Assembly (NCBI RefSeq): GCF_000797495.1
Contig: NZ_JTGN01000009.1
Coordinates: forward strand, 1-64,000
Direction: 5' to 3'
Source: Robinsoniella peoriensis
GTDB lineage: Bacteria; Bacillota; Clostridia; Lachnospirales; Lachnospiraceae
Length of the DNA: 64,000 bases
The stretch's first letter is position 1; each line of letters opens with the position of its first letter. Below the pieces are notes generated by a model. The model searched no databases, was not told the origin of the DNA, and saw nothing but the letters and a program-made list of their open reading frames with translations. Shown here piece after piece: positions 26,728 through 35,668 of the stretch. The translations under genes and the position numbers were made by a program.

Positions 26728-26755
26728 GCCGGTTTACCTTATTGGTAAAACCGGC
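26728..26755 (-). terminator. Terminator of the rubrerythrin-like gene
   Basis: GCCGGTTTACC (26728-26738) pairs with GGTAAAACCGGC (26744-26755) with one bulge. On the minus strand the stem is followed by T-rich sequence. Confidence 0.75.
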
Positions 26756-26789
26756 AAGTAATCTTTATTTCTATTTTTATTATTTTGTT

Positions 26790-27200
26790 TCAAAAAGTAC
26801 CGCCTGACTTGATATTCTGAGCTATCTGTTCAAACCGGAAATCATGATGCCGGTCTGCTTCCGCAACGCCGCGGAACAGACGTGCCATATCATAAAATCC
26901 CTCTTTTCTTGCTGTATCTGCATACTCTTTATACCTCTGTGCCCAGTCAAAGTACTCTGTATGATAAGTATCCGCTACATTTTCATAAGTATCCGGTACT
27001 GCTCCCATATTCAGCTGCTCTAACCAGAGTCTGGCATTTTTCAGTTCATCATCGGCTGTCTCTGAAAAAGCCCCGCTGATTTCCTGATATCCATCTGCTT
27101 TTGCTATCTCACTGTATATTCTGTATTTTGAACTGTTCTTTAGTTTCTCTTCATAAGCAGTCTGAAGATTTTTATATGTTTGGCTTTCTATAAATTCCAT
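26790..27200 (-). CDS. Rubrerythrin-like ferritin-fold protein without rubredoxin domain
   Basis: Protein of 136 residues, about 50 shorter than classic rubrerythrin. It matches only the four-helix ferritin-like domain: NLQTAYEEKLKNSSKY, FSETADDELKNARLWLEQL and FDWAQRYKEYADTARKEGF. The C-terminal rubredoxin CxxC knots are absent. Some metal-site positions look changed: the usual His of the E..H motif is Asn, and the late Glu is Asp before His-His. It may have reduced peroxidase activity or another role. The gene has its own terminator and a GGGCGGA ribosome site. Confidence 0.7.
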   Translation of the reverse strand: MEFIESQTYKNLQTAYEEKLKNSSKYRIYSEIAKADGYQEISGAFSETADDELKNARLWLEQLNMGAVPDTYENVADTYHTEYFDWAQRYKEYADTARKEGFYDMARLFRGVAEADRHHDFRFEQIAQNIKSGGTF

Positions 27201-27282
27201 AATATCCGCCCAAATAATGATTTATAACATTGTATGTATTATTTATAACTTATTTACTAATATATACAAAATTACAAAAAAT

Positions 27283-28332
27283 TTATTCACCCCTAAACTG
27301 TCGGACGATTTCAATCATATTCAGGTAACCTTCTGTGGGCACATAGTCCGGAATGGAATTTCCTGTTCCAGCGGCTATTCCGCCATGTCCTTTACACTGT
27401 TTCAAAATATCTGTTATATATTCTCTCATCTCTTCTTTGGAGGCATGACAAATTATATCCACATCAAATCCTCCGAAGTTCCCGATTCTGTTCCCGTAAC
27501 GCTTTACCCATTCCGGGAATGGTGCGATCTGGTCTTCGTTTGAATGCTTTGCATCGATTCCTATTTTATCAATTATATCATCCATAACGGAAAATATACT
27601 GCCGCAGGAATGTAATAAAAATGGCTTATTGTATGAATGCACCAGATCCACAATTGACTTATAGCGCGGCAGTATCAAGTCTTTGATATCATCAGAGGAT
27701 AATAACGTATTACTCTTATAACCCAGATCATCTCCAAAACGGAGTACACAATAGATATCTCCAAATTCCTTCATAAACCGCGTCCATATTTTATAATTGG
27801 TCTCTCCCACTTTTTGGAACAATTCACGGTAAAGTTCTTCATCATCAGCCGCTATATAGCACAGTTCCTGAAAGCCTGTCACTTCCTGGACGCATTCGAA
27901 AATGCCGTTTCCCACACCGCCGATTGCTTTCATCCCTTCCGGCATGCATTTTCTTAATGCTTGAAAGTACCTGCTGTTCTTCTTAAAATAATATTCCGGT
28001 ATCTCATCCCAGGGATAATGGTCAAAGTCATCCCGGTCCTTAATAACCGGATCGACCCGGCTGTCACCAAGGGCACCGCTTCCAGGCATAACAGTACCAA
28101 TGCACTCTTCGAAAGTTACTACATCATACCCATATTTTTTGAAAAAGCTGCAATACGTGGCAAAAAACTCTTCTACATCTTTGTCATCTCCTTTATAAAG
28201 CCCTTCCATATCTTTTCCCATAATTTCTCCTATTTTTTTATAAGATACATTATGTTCATATAAAGGCAGCCTGTCTGCCTCCTGATTTTTGGCAGCCTGA
28301 ACAACATATTGGTAATTAGGTTGAAATTCCAT
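27283..28332 (-). CDS. Uroporphyrinogen decarboxylase family protein (methyltransferase type)
   Basis: TIM-barrel protein of 349 residues of the URO-D/MtaA superfamily. No complete haem pathway is nearby, and the sequence has the HxC-type zinc motif (PFLLHSCGSIF) typical of corrinoid-dependent methyltransferases rather than true HemE. Further landmarks are GNFGGFDVDIICHASKEE and GGIAAGTGNSIPDYVP near the C-terminus, common in the anaerobe-specific branch. Start after GAGGAGA. It is divergent from an AraC regulator, which likely controls it. No corrinoid protein gene is adjacent, so substrate is unknown. Confidence 0.82.
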   Translation of the reverse strand: MEFQPNYQYVVQAAKNQEADRLPLYEHNVSYKKIGEIMGKDMEGLYKGDDKDVEEFFATYCSFFKKYGYDVVTFEECIGTVMPGSGALGDSRVDPVIKDRDDFDHYPWDEIPEYYFKKNSRYFQALRKCMPEGMKAIGGVGNGIFECVQEVTGFQELCYIAADDEELYRELFQKVGETNYKIWTRFMKEFGDIYCVLRFGDDLGYKSNTLLSSDDIKDLILPRYKSIVDLVHSYNKPFLLHSCGSIFSVMDDIIDKIGIDAKHSNEDQIAPFPEWVKRYGNRIGNFGGFDVDIICHASKEEMREYITDILKQCKGHGGIAAGTGNSIPDYVPTEGYLNMIEIVRQFRGE

Positions 28333-28510
28333 GTATTTCTCCTCTCTGTTTTTTGTTTTTGTTTATTTATACAACATGCATAATTAATTTTTGTTTTACA
28401 CTATTACATTATTGACTATTTACAATATTCATTATATGATTATTAAAAAAATAATGCAATCAGTTACATACACTGTACAAAATTAAAGGTCGTAAAGGAG
28501 AAGATTTATA

Positions 28511-29395
28511 GTGGAACCAACGAACTGGAAAGATGAATATTTTAAATCCGATGTACGTACTGTTCTGGCAGAGGAACAACTGCAGATACCCGGGCTTCGG
28601 ATTCTTGCAAAACACACTTTAAGAAATGCCATTCCGCCTCTTAACTGGCATTACCATGAAAATGCCTTTGAAATTACCATGTGTACAAAGGGCGTACTTT
28701 CTTTTTCCAGTACTGATTCCAATTATAAAATCTCCGGAGGCGATGTTTTTATTACCACCCCAAACGAAATTCACAGTACCGATGAAGTTCCACTGTCCCT
28801 GGGGGAAGTATACTGGTTCCAGTTAGAAATCAGTGATCCCTCGCGATTCTTATTTTTGGAACCAGGCGCAGCCGAAGCACTTATCGCCGGACTTAACGAA
28901 ATTTCTCACCACGTTGTGAAAATAAATGCGAAGGAATCCGAGTACCTGACACAAGCTTTTTATTTTGCGCAGACAGAAGGAAACCCATATGTAGTGGCTA
29001 GTTTCATCAACTTGTTTTTACATATTCTCATACTTGCTTCACAAAAAACAAAATTTCAGCTTACTCCGGATATCGGGAGATCCTTAAATTATATTATGGA
29101 TCATCTGACAGTGGAGATTTCCCTGGATGAGCTTGCTGCTCAGTGTCTTCTTTCAATCTCTCAATATAAACAAAAGTTTAAAAAACAGATTGGCATCTCT
29201 CCCCGAAACTTTATTAACCAGCAGAAAATAGAACTTGCCAAGTCTATGCTATTAGACGAGAATTCCATTACTGATACTGCCATGGGTCTGGGGTTTAATA
29301 CCAGCAGCTATTTTGCTACGGTGTTTAAACGTTATACATTTTATACTCCTACTGAATTTTTAGCAAATCATAAGAAAAAACCGGATATAGATTGA
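28511..29395 (+). CDS. AraC family regulator (cupin-AraC)
   Basis: Regulator of 294 residues with a GTG start after AAAGGAG. The N-terminal cupin (about 35-110) contains PLNWHYHENAFEITMC, the metal/sugar-binding segment. The C-terminal AraC domain has two helix-turn-helices (ISLDELAAQCLLSISQYKQKFKK and ITDTAMGLGFNTSSYFATVFKR). Divergent from the URO-D-family gene, 178 bp apart. A terminator follows. Confidence 0.88.
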   Translation: MEPTNWKDEYFKSDVRTVLAEEQLQIPGLRILAKHTLRNAIPPLNWHYHENAFEITMCTKGVLSFSSTDSNYKISGGDVFITTPNEIHSTDEVPLSLGEVYWFQLEISDPSRFLFLEPGAAEALIAGLNEISHHVVKINAKESEYLTQAFYFAQTEGNPYVVASFINLFLHILILASQKTKFQLTPDIGRSLNYIMDHLTVEISLDELAAQCLLSISQYKQKFKKQIGISPRNFINQQKIELAKSMLLDENSITDTAMGLGFNTSSYFATVFKRYTFYTPTEFLANHKKKPDID

Positions 29396-29402
29396 ATCAG
29401 TT

Positions 29403-29428
29403 AAGGCTGCCACATTTGCGGCAGCCTT
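29403..29428 (+). terminator. Intrinsic terminator after the AraC gene
   Basis: AAGGCTGCC pairs with GGCAGCCTT over an 8-nt loop, followed by CTTT. Confidence 0.8.
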
Positions 29429-29483
29429 CTTTATCAAATTCAGTTTATCATAGCTCTTCTAAAAAACCGTATATTAATTTAAA

Positions 29484-31691
29484 TTATACAATTGAGAGGC
29501 CTGCACTTGCATAACCAACTACGGAATTCACTAATGTCAATCCGGTAGCGGATGCTGAAAATACAAGCAGCAATCTTGTCTGCGCAGTGACTGCAATATT
29601 TAATCCGGTTGTGATACCATTACTGATATTTCCAATGGATATAAGTCCGGTTAACGCCGGAGCCAGAGTCACGATTGCACCTGGTATAGGTGAAAAGATA
29701 TTGTTCGGTGTAACAGACTGGTACAACTGTGCCTGGATGGTAACGGTACTGCCAACCAGAGTAAGTGCCAGGGTGGTACTGAAATATGCGCTCAATGCAG
29801 TTATTGTTCCTGCTCTTGGAACAGAAAATGCAAAGTTGGTCAATGTGCCTGCAGCATTTGTCAAATCAATTGTCGTACCTAATATTCCTACGGAAGGTGC
29901 TGATGATCCAAATCCAATCAGACTTGGGATACCTACCAGTCCTCCTGCAATAGTAGTCATTGTAATCGGGATGCCGGATGAAAATGGGATGATAGCTCCA
30001 CCGCCATTTAAGCCTGCTGCTCCGGTAGCCCCTGTGGGACCGGTAGCTCCCGTTGGGCCTGTAGCTCCTGTGGGACCTGTAGCTCCATTCGCTCCGGTAT
30101 TTCCCGTGGCTCCTGTTGGACCTGTGGCTCCATCCGCTCCGGTATTTCCTGTGGCTCCCGTGGCTCCCGTTGGGCCTGCCACTCCGTCAGCCCCAGTGTT
30201 TCCGGTTGCTCCGGTTGGACCTGTAGCTCCATTCGCTCCAGTATTTCCCGTCGCTCCTGTGGGTCCTACTGCTCCATCCGCTCCAGTATTTCCTGTCGCT
30301 CCGGTGGCTCCTGTCGGACCTGCTGCTCCGTCAGCTCCGGTATTTCCCGTCGCTCCTGTGGGACCCGTCACTCCGATTGCTCCGGTATTTCCTGTTGCTC
30401 CTGTGGGACCTGTAGCTCCGTCAGCTCCGGTGTTACCCGTTGCCCCTGTGGCTCCCGTTGGACCTGCTTCTCCGTCAGCTCCGGTATTTCCCGTTGCTCC
30501 GGTCGGGCCAGTCGCTCCGGCTGCTCCCGTATTTCCCGTTGCCCCTGTGGCTCCGGCGGGACCTGCGGCTCCAGTTGCTCCAGTTGCTCCGGTATTTCCC
30601 GTCGCCCCTGTCGGGCCGGTTACTCCGGTGGCTCCGGTTGGGCCTGTAGCTCCGGCTGCTCCCGTGTTTCCCGTCGCTCCGGTGGCTCCTGTTGGGCCTG
30701 CCTCTCCGTCAGCTCCGGTGTTTCCTGTTGCTCCTGTCGGGCCGGTTACTCCGGTTGGGCCTGTAGCTCCGGCTGCTCCCGTGTTTCCCGTCGCTCCGGT
30801 GGCTCCGGTTGGGCCTGCCTCTCCGTCAGCTCCGGTGTTTCCTGTTGCTCCTGTCGGGCCGGTTACTCCGGTTGCTCCAGCTGTTCCTGTGGCTCCGGTT
30901 GGGCCTGTAGCTCCGGCTGCTCCGGTGTTTCCCGTCGCTCCTGTGGCTCCCGTTGGGCCTGCCTCTCCGTCAGCTCCGGTGTTTCCTGTTGCTCCTGTCG
31001 GGCCGGTTACTCCGGTTGCTCCGGCTGTTCCTGTGGCTCCTGTTGGGCCTGTAGCTCCGGCTACTCCCGTGTTTCCCGTCGCTCCGGTGGCTCCCGTTGG
31101 ACCTGCCTCTCCGTCAGCTCCGGTGTTTCCTGTCGCCCCTGTCGGGCCGGTTACTCCGGTTGCTCCGGCTGCTCCAGTTGCTCCGGTTGGGCCTGTAGCT
31201 CCGGCTGCTCCGGTATTTCCCGTTGCACCTGTGGCTCCGGCGGGACCTGCTGCTCCATTCGCTCCGGTATTTCCCGTTGCTCCTGTAGGACCTGTGGCTC
31301 CAGTCGCTCCGGCTGCTCCCGTGGCTCCCGTTGGACCTGTCACACCATTGGCTCCTGTATTTCCTGTCGCACCGGTGGCTCCGGTTGGACCGGCTGCTCC
31401 GGCGGCACCTGTGGCTCCTGTTGCTCCTGTGGGGCCTGTTGGACCTGCCGCTCCGGCTGCTCCGGTATTTCCCGTGGCTCCTGTTGGGCCTGTGGCTCCC
31501 GTGGCTCCGGTAGCTCCCGTTGGGCCTGTTGGTCCTGTAGGTCCCGTAATTCCGCTGTTTCCTGTACAACCTGTACAGCAATGAGGCTTACAGGTTAATC
31601 TGATCGTCTCGCATGCTTCCACATCATTTGGTTGTTGATCGCTGCCACAATTATCATGGCAGCCATAACGACTCTCAAAATCATTCGACAT
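29484..31691 (-). CDS. Collagen-like repeat surface protein (BclA/BclB-like)
   Basis: Protein of 735 residues. A 43-residue leader with several Cys (CKPHCCTGCTGN) precedes about 170 uninterrupted Gly-X-Y triplets (roughly 44-560), mostly GPT, GAT and GNT; Thr in the Y position is a known glycosylation site in exosporium collagens. The C-terminal 170 residues form a hydrophobic globular domain like the BclB/exosporium C-terminal domain, which trimerises. No classical signal peptide is seen, which is also true of BclA. Start after GGAGGAAGAAT. A glycosyltransferase gene lies 29 bp upstream on the same strand. A spore- or cell-surface filament is likely. Confidence 0.9.
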   Translation of the reverse strand: MSNDFESRYGCHDNCGSDQQPNDVEACETIRLTCKPHCCTGCTGNSGITGPTGPTGPTGATGATGATGPTGATGNTGAAGAAGPTGPTGATGATGAAGAAGPTGATGATGNTGANGVTGPTGATGAAGATGATGPTGATGNTGANGAAGPAGATGATGNTGAAGATGPTGATGAAGATGVTGPTGATGNTGADGEAGPTGATGATGNTGVAGATGPTGATGTAGATGVTGPTGATGNTGADGEAGPTGATGATGNTGAAGATGPTGATGTAGATGVTGPTGATGNTGADGEAGPTGATGATGNTGAAGATGPTGVTGPTGATGNTGADGEAGPTGATGATGNTGAAGATGPTGATGVTGPTGATGNTGATGATGAAGPAGATGATGNTGAAGATGPTGATGNTGADGEAGPTGATGATGNTGADGATGPTGATGNTGAIGVTGPTGATGNTGADGAAGPTGATGATGNTGADGAVGPTGATGNTGANGATGPTGATGNTGADGVAGPTGATGATGNTGADGATGPTGATGNTGANGATGPTGATGPTGATGPTGATGAAGLNGGGAIIPFSSGIPITMTTIAGGLVGIPSLIGFGSSAPSVGILGTTIDLTNAAGTLTNFAFSVPRAGTITALSAYFSTTLALTLVGSTVTIQAQLYQSVTPNNIFSPIPGAIVTLAPALTGLISIGNISNGITTGLNIAVTAQTRLLLVFSASATGLTLVNSVVGYASAGLSIV
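30467..31249 (-). repeat. Higher-order 144-nt repeat inside the collagen gene
   Basis: Beyond the 9-nt triplet, a block of 16 triplets (starting ADG-EAG-PTG) recurs. The marker CCTCTCCGTC occurs at 30701, 30818, 30962 and 31106, giving spacings of 117, 144 and 144 nt; the short copy lacks three triplets. These near-identical blocks indicate recent slippage or recombination and probable length polymorphism between strains. Confidence 0.8.
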
Positions 31692-31720
31692 TATATTCTT
31701 CCTCCACTCTGAAATAAATT

Positions 31721-32791
31721 TTAGTTTCGTTTCCCAAAAAACTCCTTGTTACTTAAATAGGAGGGATGATTTGGTCTCACTTTTCCCGCAGACTCATTAT
31801 ACATCACCGCCTTTTCATTATCGCCAAGCGCATAAAAGCATACGCACAGCTGAATAAACGGGATGAAATCATAACAATCTGTTTGTACAAAAGTCCCTTT
31901 GTCATCCACTCTTTTACAAGACAGCGCCAACCTATACCAGTAAACCGCTAACTGATATTGTTTTAGATCCAGAAAATGCTTGCCAATATCGCAGCACACT
32001 TCCGCTCTTGGCTCATCATATTCAAAACTTCTGAAATAACAAGACAACGCTTCTTCCGGCTTCCCCAGCTGATAGTCACAATATCCCATAAACTGACAAG
32101 CCGAAATATTATTTTCAATCCACCCCTGTTTCCCATCCAGAAATTCTTTGAATTGTCCATAGGACTCTTCATATTTTCCATGGTAATAGAGTTCCCTCGC
32201 ATAGTAAAACTGTTCTCTAGGTACTAAAACTTCGCCCTTATTAACCATATTTTGAAAAATCCTCAGATTTCTCATAGGGTCTGCCACTTTTAACTTTCTG
32301 TGTGAAATTGCAATATCGCTATATTCAATCAAACCAGATGGAGATATAGCTTCATGAATGGCTCCTTTCCATTGAAAGGAATCAGAACGACGCAATAGTC
32401 TTTCTCGATAATAAGTGAAGATAGGTTTACCATCCTCATCAAATGCAGTATTATATTTCATCATCACAACAGAAACAGTTGGATTCAGGTTTTTCTTCAG
32501 CTCCAGGAGCTTATCCTGATCCTCCTGCAACAGTACATCATCTGCATCCAGCCACATACAATATTCGCATGAAGCTTTTGAAAAAGAATAATTTCTGGCT
32601 TTCGAAAAATCATCGCACCATTCAAAATCATACACCTGCTCCGTAAATTTCTTTGCAATTTCTTTTGTAGCATCTGTTGAACCGGTATCTACGATGATGA
32701 GTTCATCAGCAATTTCTCTTACCGTAGATAAGCATCTTTCCAGAACACATTCCTCATTTTTAACAATCATACATACACTTATCGTGACCAT
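31721..32791 (-). CDS. Family 2 glycosyltransferase with TPR-like C-terminus
   Basis: Cytosolic glycosyltransferase of about 356 residues. Residues 1-110 are a GT-A fold: SVCMIVKNEE, LIIVDTGSTD and MWLDADD, the metal-binding DxD. The C-terminal half has helical pairs (GKYEESYGQFKEFLDG, GKPEEALSCYFRSFE) like TPRs, as in SunS/peptide-modifying GT2 enzymes. The second ATG at 32791 was preferred because AGGAGG lies 8 nt away. It is directly upstream of the collagen-like gene and probably glycosylates its Thr residues; sugar donor unknown. Confidence 0.87.
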   Translation of the reverse strand: MVTISVCMIVKNEECVLERCLSTVREIADELIIVDTGSTDATKEIAKKFTEQVYDFEWCDDFSKARNYSFSKASCEYCMWLDADDVLLQEDQDKLLELKKNLNPTVSVVMMKYNTAFDEDGKPIFTYYRERLLRRSDSFQWKGAIHEAISPSGLIEYSDIAISHRKLKVADPMRNLRIFQNMVNKGEVLVPREQFYYARELYYHGKYEESYGQFKEFLDGKQGWIENNISACQFMGYCDYQLGKPEEALSCYFRSFEYDEPRAEVCCDIGKHFLDLKQYQLAVYWYRLALSCKRVDDKGTFVQTDCYDFIPFIQLCVCFYALGDNEKAVMYNESAGKVRPNHPSYLSNKEFFGKRN

Positions 32792-32992
32792 TTGCATTTC
32801 CTCCTTTTTTAAAATATGCTTCTACCCGCAAAGAAGGAACAAATTGGTCATGTCAAAAAATCTACTATTTAATACATTTTTCAACAAAAATCCATAATTC
32901 TATTGTATAATACAAATTATGCGCTGATTTATAACCCTGCTTTTTAAACGCAGCAGTACTTTTAAAACAGGCTCTAAGATTATCTCAGCCAA

Positions 32993-33688
32993 ATGAAAGT
33001 GAAATCATCATTAGAATATAACAAGGGAGGGAGTCACATTCATATTTCAAAATCTGCCGGCTTTATGGATAGCAAAGATGATCCTATCGCCTACAATGAT
33101 TTAAATCAGAAAGTAAAAGTTTTAATAAGAAATATCTTTGAAGAAACATTCAAACCTCTTGGTTTCAGACGGAATGGACAGAATTTCAGATTATATCAGG
33201 ACAACGGTTTATGTAAAATCGTTAATTTCCAGAAATACAGATATCATCATAACCAGAACTGTAGTTTTACCGTTAATATTGGTTTATATTTTGAAAAAAA
33301 TATGGTAATCCAAAACAAAAATTTTTGTGAATCCCAATGCCAGATTAAAATACGGCCATATCACGAATTCTATGGTGAAGAAAAATGGTGGTCTGTTAAT
33401 GACGATCATAATTTTGATCAGTTTACAAATGAGGTCCGTTCCTTTTTGGAAAATCGTGCTCTGCCCTGGCTGAATGAATTTGAAAAAAAGGAAGATGTAA
33501 TTGCAGAAATGCTAGACAAGAAAGCTATAGAAAAATATAATTATTATCTGCTGCATTATGACAATGCCTGTTTGCTGGCAGAATGCGGCTACCAGGCACA
33601 ACTATATCCCTTACTCCTGGAAAATCAGGAAAATAATAATACTCCGGAGATGGAAGAGCTCATCCGGCATATTAAAAATACTTTATAG
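32993..33688 (+). CDS. DUF4304 domain protein
   Basis: Protein of 231 residues of the DUF4304 family, function unknown. The motif FKPLGFRRNGQNFRLYQDNGLCKIVNFQK is characteristic. No signal peptide. The ATG at 32993 lacks a ribosome site, whereas AAGGGAGGGAG ends four bases before an in-frame ATT at 33038, so translation may begin there or at the ATG at 33065. DUF4304 proteins are often linked to polymorphic toxin immunity, but no toxin gene is next to it. Confidence 0.75.
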   Translation: MKVKSSLEYNKGGSHIHISKSAGFMDSKDDPIAYNDLNQKVKVLIRNIFEETFKPLGFRRNGQNFRLYQDNGLCKIVNFQKYRYHHNQNCSFTVNIGLYFEKNMVIQNKNFCESQCQIKIRPYHEFYGEEKWWSVNDDHNFDQFTNEVRSFLENRALPWLNEFEKKEDVIAEMLDKKAIEKYNYYLLHYDNACLLAECGYQAQLYPLLLENQENNNTPEMEELIRHIKNTL

Positions 33689-33709
33689 CTGTCTTATATC
33701 AGGATACTG

Positions 33710-33760
33710 ATAATTCCGCCCGTCTAATCAGATTGCATTGATCAGGCCCGGCGGAATTAT
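33710..33760. terminator. Bidirectional terminator hairpin
   Basis: ATAATTCCGCC (33710-33720) and GGCGGAATTAT (33750-33760) are perfectly complementary, with further partial pairing inside. It separates the DUF4304 gene from the leftward LplABC-type operon. Confidence 0.7.
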
Positions 33761-33823
33761 TCTATTCAATATTTAACTTAATACAAAAGAGCACCGTTTT
33801 CCGAATCCTCTTTGTGTGACGCG

Positions 33824-34714
33824 TTACCCCTTCACTGCGCCAATAGCAATCCCCTTTGCAAAATATTTCTGCAAAAATGGATAACAGCACAAAATAGGTA
33901 CCATCGCTACAAATGCAATTGCCATACGAACCGAAGCTGAAGGAATATTAGCTGCCGCTACTGACCCTCCGCCAGACATGCCGCTTGACAGTACTTTTAT
34001 ATCGGTTATCATCTTATTCAATAAATTCTGGATGCCATAAAGATTTGTATCCCGGACATAGTACAAGCCGTTTGTCCAGTCATTCCAATACCCCAAACCT
34101 GCAAACAGTCCCATCGCAACCAGAATTGGTTTGCCAAGCGGAAGCACAATTGTCCCAAAAATACGAAACTGACTGGCACCGTCTATTTGAGCCGCTTCAA
34201 ACAGCGCATCCGGAATGCTGTTTGCAAAAAAGGTACGTATAAGCAGCACATTCATGGCACTCATGAGAAATCCAGGCATAATATAAGCCCAAATTGTATT
34301 ATTAATATGGAATGTTCCCGACCACATTAGATAACTTGGTACTAATCCGCCATTGAACAGCATGGTGAAAAATACATAAAATGTAATTACTCTCTTAAAT
34401 GGCAGATTCTTCAGGGATAACGGATATGCTAAAAGTGCACTGAGCAAAGTGTTTCCCACCGTTCCGATCACCGTAACCAGAATCGTAATACCATATGCCC
34501 GAAAAACGCCGGCTGCATTTTTTAAGATATAACCATAGGCTTCCAGACTGACCTCCTTTGGAAAAAAGGAATAACCATCCCGGATTAATGCGTTTTCCGA
34601 GGTAATGGAGGACATAAACAATAAAATAAACGGTATAATGATCAGGATTGTCACGATTGCCATGACCGTATTTGCCAAAACCTGAAATCTTAGGCTGCTT
34701 TTACTCTGTATCAT
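33824..34714 (-). CDS. Carbohydrate ABC transporter permease (LplC/YtcP-like)
   Basis: Membrane subunit of 296 residues with six segments, MalG class. The EAA coupling loop is EAAQIDGASQFRIFGTIVLPL. Third gene of a three-gene importer; 14 bp separate it from the LplB-like gene. A terminator follows. Confidence 0.9.
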   Translation of the reverse strand: MIQSKSSLRFQVLANTVMAIVTILIIIPFILLFMSSITSENALIRDGYSFFPKEVSLEAYGYILKNAAGVFRAYGITILVTVIGTVGNTLLSALLAYPLSLKNLPFKRVITFYVFFTMLFNGGLVPSYLMWSGTFHINNTIWAYIMPGFLMSAMNVLLIRTFFANSIPDALFEAAQIDGASQFRIFGTIVLPLGKPILVAMGLFAGLGYWNDWTNGLYYVRDTNLYGIQNLLNKMITDIKVLSSGMSGGGSVAAANIPSASVRMAIAFVAMVPILCCYPFLQKYFAKGIAIGAVKG

Positions 34715-34728
34715 TGATCAATTCCTCC

Positions 34729-35640
34729 TTAAAACAGTGCATTTTCTTTACTAAACCTGCGAACTGCCATATTAGCGGTCAGTACCAGGATAAATCCAAT
34801 CACGGACTGATAGAATCCGGCAGCAGAAGCCATGCCGATATTTCCAACCTGAAGTAATCCCCGGTAAACATAAGTGTCAATAACATTGGTGGTGCTGTAC
34901 AACTGACCGGAATTCTGGGTTACCTGATAGAACAGTCCGAAATCTGCATAGAAAATTCTGCCAATGTTAAGCAAAGTTAATGTAATGATACTGGGGGCAA
35001 TACTTGGCAGCGTAATATATTTGATCTGCTCCCATTTACTGGCTCCATCCAGTTCTGCCGCTTCGTAAAAAGCCGGATCTATCCCGGTAATACTGGAAAT
35101 GTAAATCAGGCATCCATAGCCTACTCCCTTCCAGCAATTGACAATTACTAGAATAACAGGCCAATACTTAGGCTCCTGATACCAGGCAACCGGTTCTTTG
35201 CCCAGCGCCGGAAGAATTGTATTATTCATTAATCCATTATCCGCGCTGAAAAATGCAAATGTAATATAACTCACGATAACGATTGACATCAGAAATGGCA
35301 GCAGGATTGCACTTTGGTATACCGTCTTCAGCTTTTTATTTCGCACATCACAGATAAATATTGCAAATATGATACCCAAAACTGTATTCAGTGTTATAAA
35401 AACCATATTATACAGAAGGGTATTCCTGGTTATCGCAAATGCATCCTTTAACAGGTATTCAAAGTTTTTAAAGCCTACCCAGGGGCTTCCAAATATGCCG
35501 TCTACTACATTAAAATTTTTAAAAGCTACCACAAGGCCCGCCATTGGCACATAATTATTGATGAACAGATAGATCAGACCCGGCGCCATCATTAAGAACA
35601 GCGGAAACCACTTTTTTATCTGATACTTTTTTGCAGTCAT
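34729..35640 (-). CDS. Carbohydrate ABC transporter permease (LplB-like)
   Basis: Membrane subunit of 303 residues, MalF/UgpA class, with six segments and the EAA loop EAAELDGASKWEQIKYITLPSI. The ATG after GGAGG was chosen. It pairs with the LplC-like permease. No ATPase gene is in the cluster, as is usual for this family, which shares an MsmK-type ATPase encoded elsewhere. Confidence 0.9.
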   Translation of the reverse strand: MTAKKYQIKKWFPLFLMMAPGLIYLFINNYVPMAGLVVAFKNFNVVDGIFGSPWVGFKNFEYLLKDAFAITRNTLLYNMVFITLNTVLGIIFAIFICDVRNKKLKTVYQSAILLPFLMSIVIVSYITFAFFSADNGLMNNTILPALGKEPVAWYQEPKYWPVILVIVNCWKGVGYGCLIYISSITGIDPAFYEAAELDGASKWEQIKYITLPSIAPSIITLTLLNIGRIFYADFGLFYQVTQNSGQLYSTTNVIDTYVYRGLLQVGNIGMASAAGFYQSVIGFILVLTANMAVRRFSKENALF

Positions 35641-35668
35641 TTTACAGCCTCCTATCCCAATCTCCGGT

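Noticed and set aside
29587..31584. A 665-codon rightward frame rich in Ala-Pro-Val opposite the collagen-like gene
   Set aside because: It is the complement of the Gly-X-Thr codons, which contain no reverse-strand stop. It has no ribosome site and no domain.
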